Shown here: one piece after another, positions 61,131 to 64,000 of the stretch
How the letters are laid out: each line of letters opens with the position of its first letter
How positions within the stretch are numbered: the first letter of the stretch is position 1
Assembly (NCBI GenBank): GCA_039819485.1
Contig: JBCBRY010000026.1
Coordinates: 1-64,000, forward strand
Reading direction: 5' to 3'
Source of the DNA: UBA6168 sp039819485
GTDB lineage: Bacteria; Bacteroidota; Bacteroidia; Chitinophagales; Saprospiraceae
DNA length: 64,000 nt
Translations under genes and position numbers: made by a program
The notes under the pieces: generated by a model
The model's input: only the letters and a program-made list of their open reading frames with translations
What the model was told of the DNA's origin: nothing
Database searches by the model: none

Positions 61131-62765
61131 ATGAAAAAATCGGCCTTCTTCCTGTCCATCTTTTTTTCAGTTTTACTTTTTTTGAATTGTAAAAATGAAA
61201 AAAAACCACCTGCTGCCGTGGATCAGTTAGGTGAAATCCATACCCATTTTTCCGGCAATGAAGCGGCTCTGCCCCATTTTGAAAAAGGGTTGAAACTGCT
61301 CCACAACTTTGAATACGACGCAGCTTGCGAGGCGTTTTTAGAAGCCCAGGAGAAGGACTCCACCTGTGTTATGGCCTATTGGGGCGAAGCCATGACCTAC
61401 AACCATCCGCTGTGGCGGCAGCAAGACTATGACAAAGGCCAGGCGGCTTTGGGCAAACTGGCAGAAACACCCGCAGAGCGGGCAGCCATTGCAAAAACGG
61501 ATCTGGAAAAAGATTTTTTACAGTGCATGGAAATCATGTACGGCCCAAAAGGTGCCAAAAAAGAACGCGACAGCATGTACTCCAAGCAGCTCGAACGGAT
61601 GTACAAAAAATATGAAGGCAACGAGGAAGTGGCTACCTTTTACGCCCTCTCTCTGCTCGGCTCGGTGAAAGTCGGGCGAGACATCCCGACTTATGAAAAA
61701 GGGGCTGAAGTCGTAAAAGGGGTTTTGAAAAACAATCCCAACCACCCCGGTGCGCTACACTATCTCATCCATAGTTACGATGATCCAGGACATGCCCCAA
61801 AGGCTTTGCCGGCGGCTTTCAGCTATTCAAAAGTGGCCGCAGATGCCACCCACGCCCTGCATATGCCTTCCCACATATTTGTCGCCGTAGGTATGTGGGA
61901 CGAGGTAGTCAAATCCAATATTGCTTCCTGGAATGCCAGTGCAGAAGCGGCTGAAAAAGACTCGACCAGCAAAAGCTTCGGCAGCTACCATGCGTTACAC
62001 TGGTGGGCTTATGGACTATTGCAGCAAGGCCGCTTCGAAGAAGCACATGAACTGGTCTCCAATATGAACCAATATGCCAACGACAAGCCCAATAAACGGG
62101 CCCGTGGTTACCTCATTGACATGAAAGGCAACTACTTGGCAGAATCAGGTGATTGGGCCAGTGACGTCGCAAATTTCACTACCAAAACGGAAGACCTGAA
62201 CATAACCACACAAGCCCTCGCTCTCTTCCTCGACGGTCGAGTGGCCTACAACGAGAAAAACAGCCAGGCCATCATCGACATCATTTCAGGCATAGAAGCC
62301 GCTCGTGCAGATGCCTCCAAACTGGTCAGTGAAGAAGGGATCCCCATGTGCTCATCTTCCGGTGGCGCCAACCGGCAAGCCCCCAACCAGGCCGACCTCG
62401 ACCAGGCGAAAATCCTGGAACTGGAGCTGCGGGCCCTGCTGGCCATGCTCCACGGAGAGCCTGCCAAAGCTGAACCATTTTTAAAAGAAGCAACCGAACT
62501 GGAAGCGGCCACCAGTTATTCCTTTGGCCCACCCATCATTGTGATCCCTTCGTACGAATTATATGGGAATTTCCTTTTGGAGCAGGGGCGGGGTGAAGAA
62601 GCAGCAGCCCAATTTGACAAAGCGCTGGGAAAAGGCCCCAAACGGAGGCTGGCTTTACAGGGACGAATGGCGGCCGCTAAAATGATGAAGGACGAAGCCA
62701 AAATCAAAGAACTGGAAAAAGTACTGGCAGAGGCAGAAGGAGCAGCAAAGCAGGAAAACATTTAA
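61131..62765 (+). CDS. TPR-repeat lipoprotein
   Basis: 544-aa lipoprotein with lipobox LFLNC. It is made of tetratricopeptide-like helix pairs (HFEKGLKLLHNFEYDAACEA, FLEAQEKDSTCVMAYWGEAM). It also has the conserved block HPGALHYLIHSYDDPGHAPK followed later by ALHMPSHIFVAVGMWDEVVK, characteristic of a widespread but uncharacterised bacterial TPR family. No catalytic domain is present. It is probably a periplasmic scaffold. It is followed 126 bases later by another lipoprotein gene. Confidence 0.88.
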   Translation: MKKSAFFLSIFFSVLLFLNCKNEKKPPAAVDQLGEIHTHFSGNEAALPHFEKGLKLLHNFEYDAACEAFLEAQEKDSTCVMAYWGEAMTYNHPLWRQQDYDKGQAALGKLAETPAERAAIAKTDLEKDFLQCMEIMYGPKGAKKERDSMYSKQLERMYKKYEGNEEVATFYALSLLGSVKVGRDIPTYEKGAEVVKGVLKNNPNHPGALHYLIHSYDDPGHAPKALPAAFSYSKVAADATHALHMPSHIFVAVGMWDEVVKSNIASWNASAEAAEKDSTSKSFGSYHALHWWAYGLLQQGRFEEAHELVSNMNQYANDKPNKRARGYLIDMKGNYLAESGDWASDVANFTTKTEDLNITTQALALFLDGRVAYNEKNSQAIIDIISGIEAARADASKLVSEEGIPMCSSSGGANRQAPNQADLDQAKILELELRALLAMLHGEPAKAEPFLKEATELEAATSYSFGPPIIVIPSYELYGNFLLEQGRGEEAAAQFDKALGKGPKRRLALQGRMAAAKMMKDEAKIKELEKVLAEAEGAAKQENI

Positions 62766-62891
62766 ACTGACCCCGTTTCTATTAGAGTTCGCGAAATTAC
62801 TGCGCAATGCTTCGAAGAGATTTAGACACCGCTAAACTTTGCGGACAACTTTGCGAAGCCTTCGGAAAACTTAGCCTAACATAATCATTTC

Positions 62892-63731
62892 ATGAAAATC
62901 CAAAATATTCTACCCATCGCCTGTGTTGTTTTCTTTGCCTGCAACAGCAAGCCCTCTTCCCCACCATCCGAACCTGCTGCTCCTGATTCGCCAGCTTACA
63001 ACTGTGAGGTGACCAAAGCCCAATTCCTGCAATTGGATTCCCTGGTTGCCACCATGCAGGACATCGACGCCTGGGGGGATGATGCTGCCCTCGACTCTAT
63101 TGCCGAACTGAACGATGCCATCGCTGCACGACTGCAAAAGCTGCTGGCCTGCGCCGCAGTTGAAACCCTCGACCTGAGCGGCGATGCTTTTGAGCGCCTC
63201 TATTATGCGCAAACGGAAGACGGGCGCATCCGTAATTTTAATTGGTACGCCAACAACGGTGGTACCTGGCAGGAGATGCGGCGCATTTATCAATATTACC
63301 CGAGACCGAAAGTGGCGAAAGCTACTGAGACGGACTACTACGCCGGTGCTACCCGTTTTTTTACACTGAAAAGTGACCAGCCAATGTATTTAGGGCTGGG
63401 TGCCGACAAGGTTTGCAGTACTTGCATGGTCGAATATGCTACCCTTTTCTCTTTTGAGGCCGATACCTTGCGCAGAGATGAGGTGGTTACGCTGGAATCC
63501 CGGATGGGGAATTTAGTAAAATTCGAATTCGACCCTGCTACCCAAACACTTAAATACATCATGGTTGTCGACGACCTGAACGAAGGATGGACTCAAGACA
63601 TGCCCAAACAAAAATGGAGCGACCTGAACCTGGATTTGGGAAACGAATATGAGGGTTATGAACCGGAGGCTGATGCGGAGGTTGTGATGGGAAGCTTTGT
63701 ATTTGATGGGAAAGGATTTGTTGATCAATGA
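62892..63731 (+). CDS. Hypothetical lipoprotein (279 aa)
   Basis: 279-aa lipoprotein with lipobox VFFAC followed by a Pro/Ser-rich linker (SKPSSPPSEPAAPDSPAYNC). The mature domain is beta-rich in its second half (FNWYANNGGTWQEMRRIYQY, SDQPMYLGLGADKVCSTC, DEVVTLESRMGNLVKFEFDP, YIMVVDDLNEGW) and ends GSFVFDGKGFV. I do not recognise the family. Its neighbour, 126 bases upstream on the same strand, is a TPR lipoprotein, so they may be co-transcribed. Confidence 0.75.
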   Translation: MKIQNILPIACVVFFACNSKPSSPPSEPAAPDSPAYNCEVTKAQFLQLDSLVATMQDIDAWGDDAALDSIAELNDAIAARLQKLLACAAVETLDLSGDAFERLYYAQTEDGRIRNFNWYANNGGTWQEMRRIYQYYPRPKVAKATETDYYAGATRFFTLKSDQPMYLGLGADKVCSTCMVEYATLFSFEADTLRRDEVVTLESRMGNLVKFEFDPATQTLKYIMVVDDLNEGWTQDMPKQKWSDLNLDLGNEYEGYEPEADAEVVMGSFVFDGKGFVDQ

Positions 63732-64000
63732 TGCTGATGGTTGAAAGATTGGCCATCAAAATTCAAAAACGCCTGCCTTAAAAAGGATGTGTTTGAATTT
63801 GTGTTTGTCTTTGAGTTTGACCAGTGTCAAACCGCTTCCAAGGCTTGTGCGCAGTTTATTGCCTGCCTATTTTCACCCAGTTCATCGACTGGTAAAAATT
63901 GCCTGAAGATCTTTTCTGTTACTGAAAGCTCGTAAAAAGGTAAATTTTGAGTTGCTCTGCTCAATTAATTAAACAAGGGTCATCGCAAAGAATGTGCGAT
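63732..64000. other. Unassigned window end
   Basis: 269 bases after the last lipoprotein gene. A 64-residue plus-strand frame (63741-63935) has an unlikely composition and no start context. I see no gene or clear terminator. Confidence 0.4.

Overview
The window looks like a chromosomal segment of a Bacteroidota bacterium, most likely in or near the Saprospirales (an inference; no rRNA or other phylogenetic marker is present). The signs are four proteins with type IX secretion (T9SS) C-terminal signals, SprB-like and delta-60 repeats, a CarboxypepD_reg-type TonB receptor, many lipoproteins with an SC/AC lipobox, and Bacteroidetes-type TAnnTTTG promoter boxes. I see no rRNA, tRNA, CRISPR array, prophage or intact transposase.

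Layout. 0-6.2 kb: an AraC-type regulator, a long AT-rich stretch, then a cassette of proteins without signal peptides: two RhiA-like paralogues, a protein with a phage tail-collar-like C-terminus, and a V8/trypsin-like serine protease. 6.2-14.5 kb: a 1440-aa T9SS exoprotein, a membrane protein/XRE regulator pair, and a lipoprotein/TonB receptor pair. 14.6-36.5 kb: an acetate/propionate module. It holds a DnaQ-like exonuclease and a cNMP-CBS-DUF294 protein (minus strand), an ArsR-type regulator, a porin, a DUF4212/SLC5 symporter pair, a CrbS-like transporter-histidine kinase, a receiver-only response regulator, acetyl-CoA synthetase and a propionyl-CoA synthetase-like enzyme. Inside the module sits an 1898-aa fusion of two alpha/beta-hydrolase domains, a central alpha/beta region and a CHAT peptidase domain.

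36.6-53 kb: accessory genes, including a degenerate intradiol-dioxygenase-like protein, a 1532-aa SprB-repeat surface protein, DUF1761 and metallophosphoesterase membrane proteins, a hydrolase/SDR/GNAT/HNH run, a lipoprotein, and a delta-60-repeat exoprotein. 53-64 kb: an LRR-Roc-COR-TIR protein, a two-subunit molybdenum hydroxylase (IorAB type), an intradiol-like lipoprotein, a pirin with an export-like leader, a TPR lipoprotein and a final lipoprotein.

Non-coding structure is rich. (i) A 13-15 bp AT-rich motif recurs at arsR, the porin and acs, suggesting one ArsR regulon. (ii) Seven intergenic inverted repeats with different sequences, most built of about 7-nt tandem units, lie between co-directional genes. 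(iii) Five copies of a roughly 120-bp MITE-like palindromic element with TAAGTG ends are present. (iv) Two diverged copies of a hairpin plus G-tract element precede the TonB receptor and the propionyl-CoA synthetase gene. The strongest candidates for something undescribed are the leaderless RhiA/tail-collar/protease cassette, the lipase-CHAT giant, and the three-site ArsR operator set.
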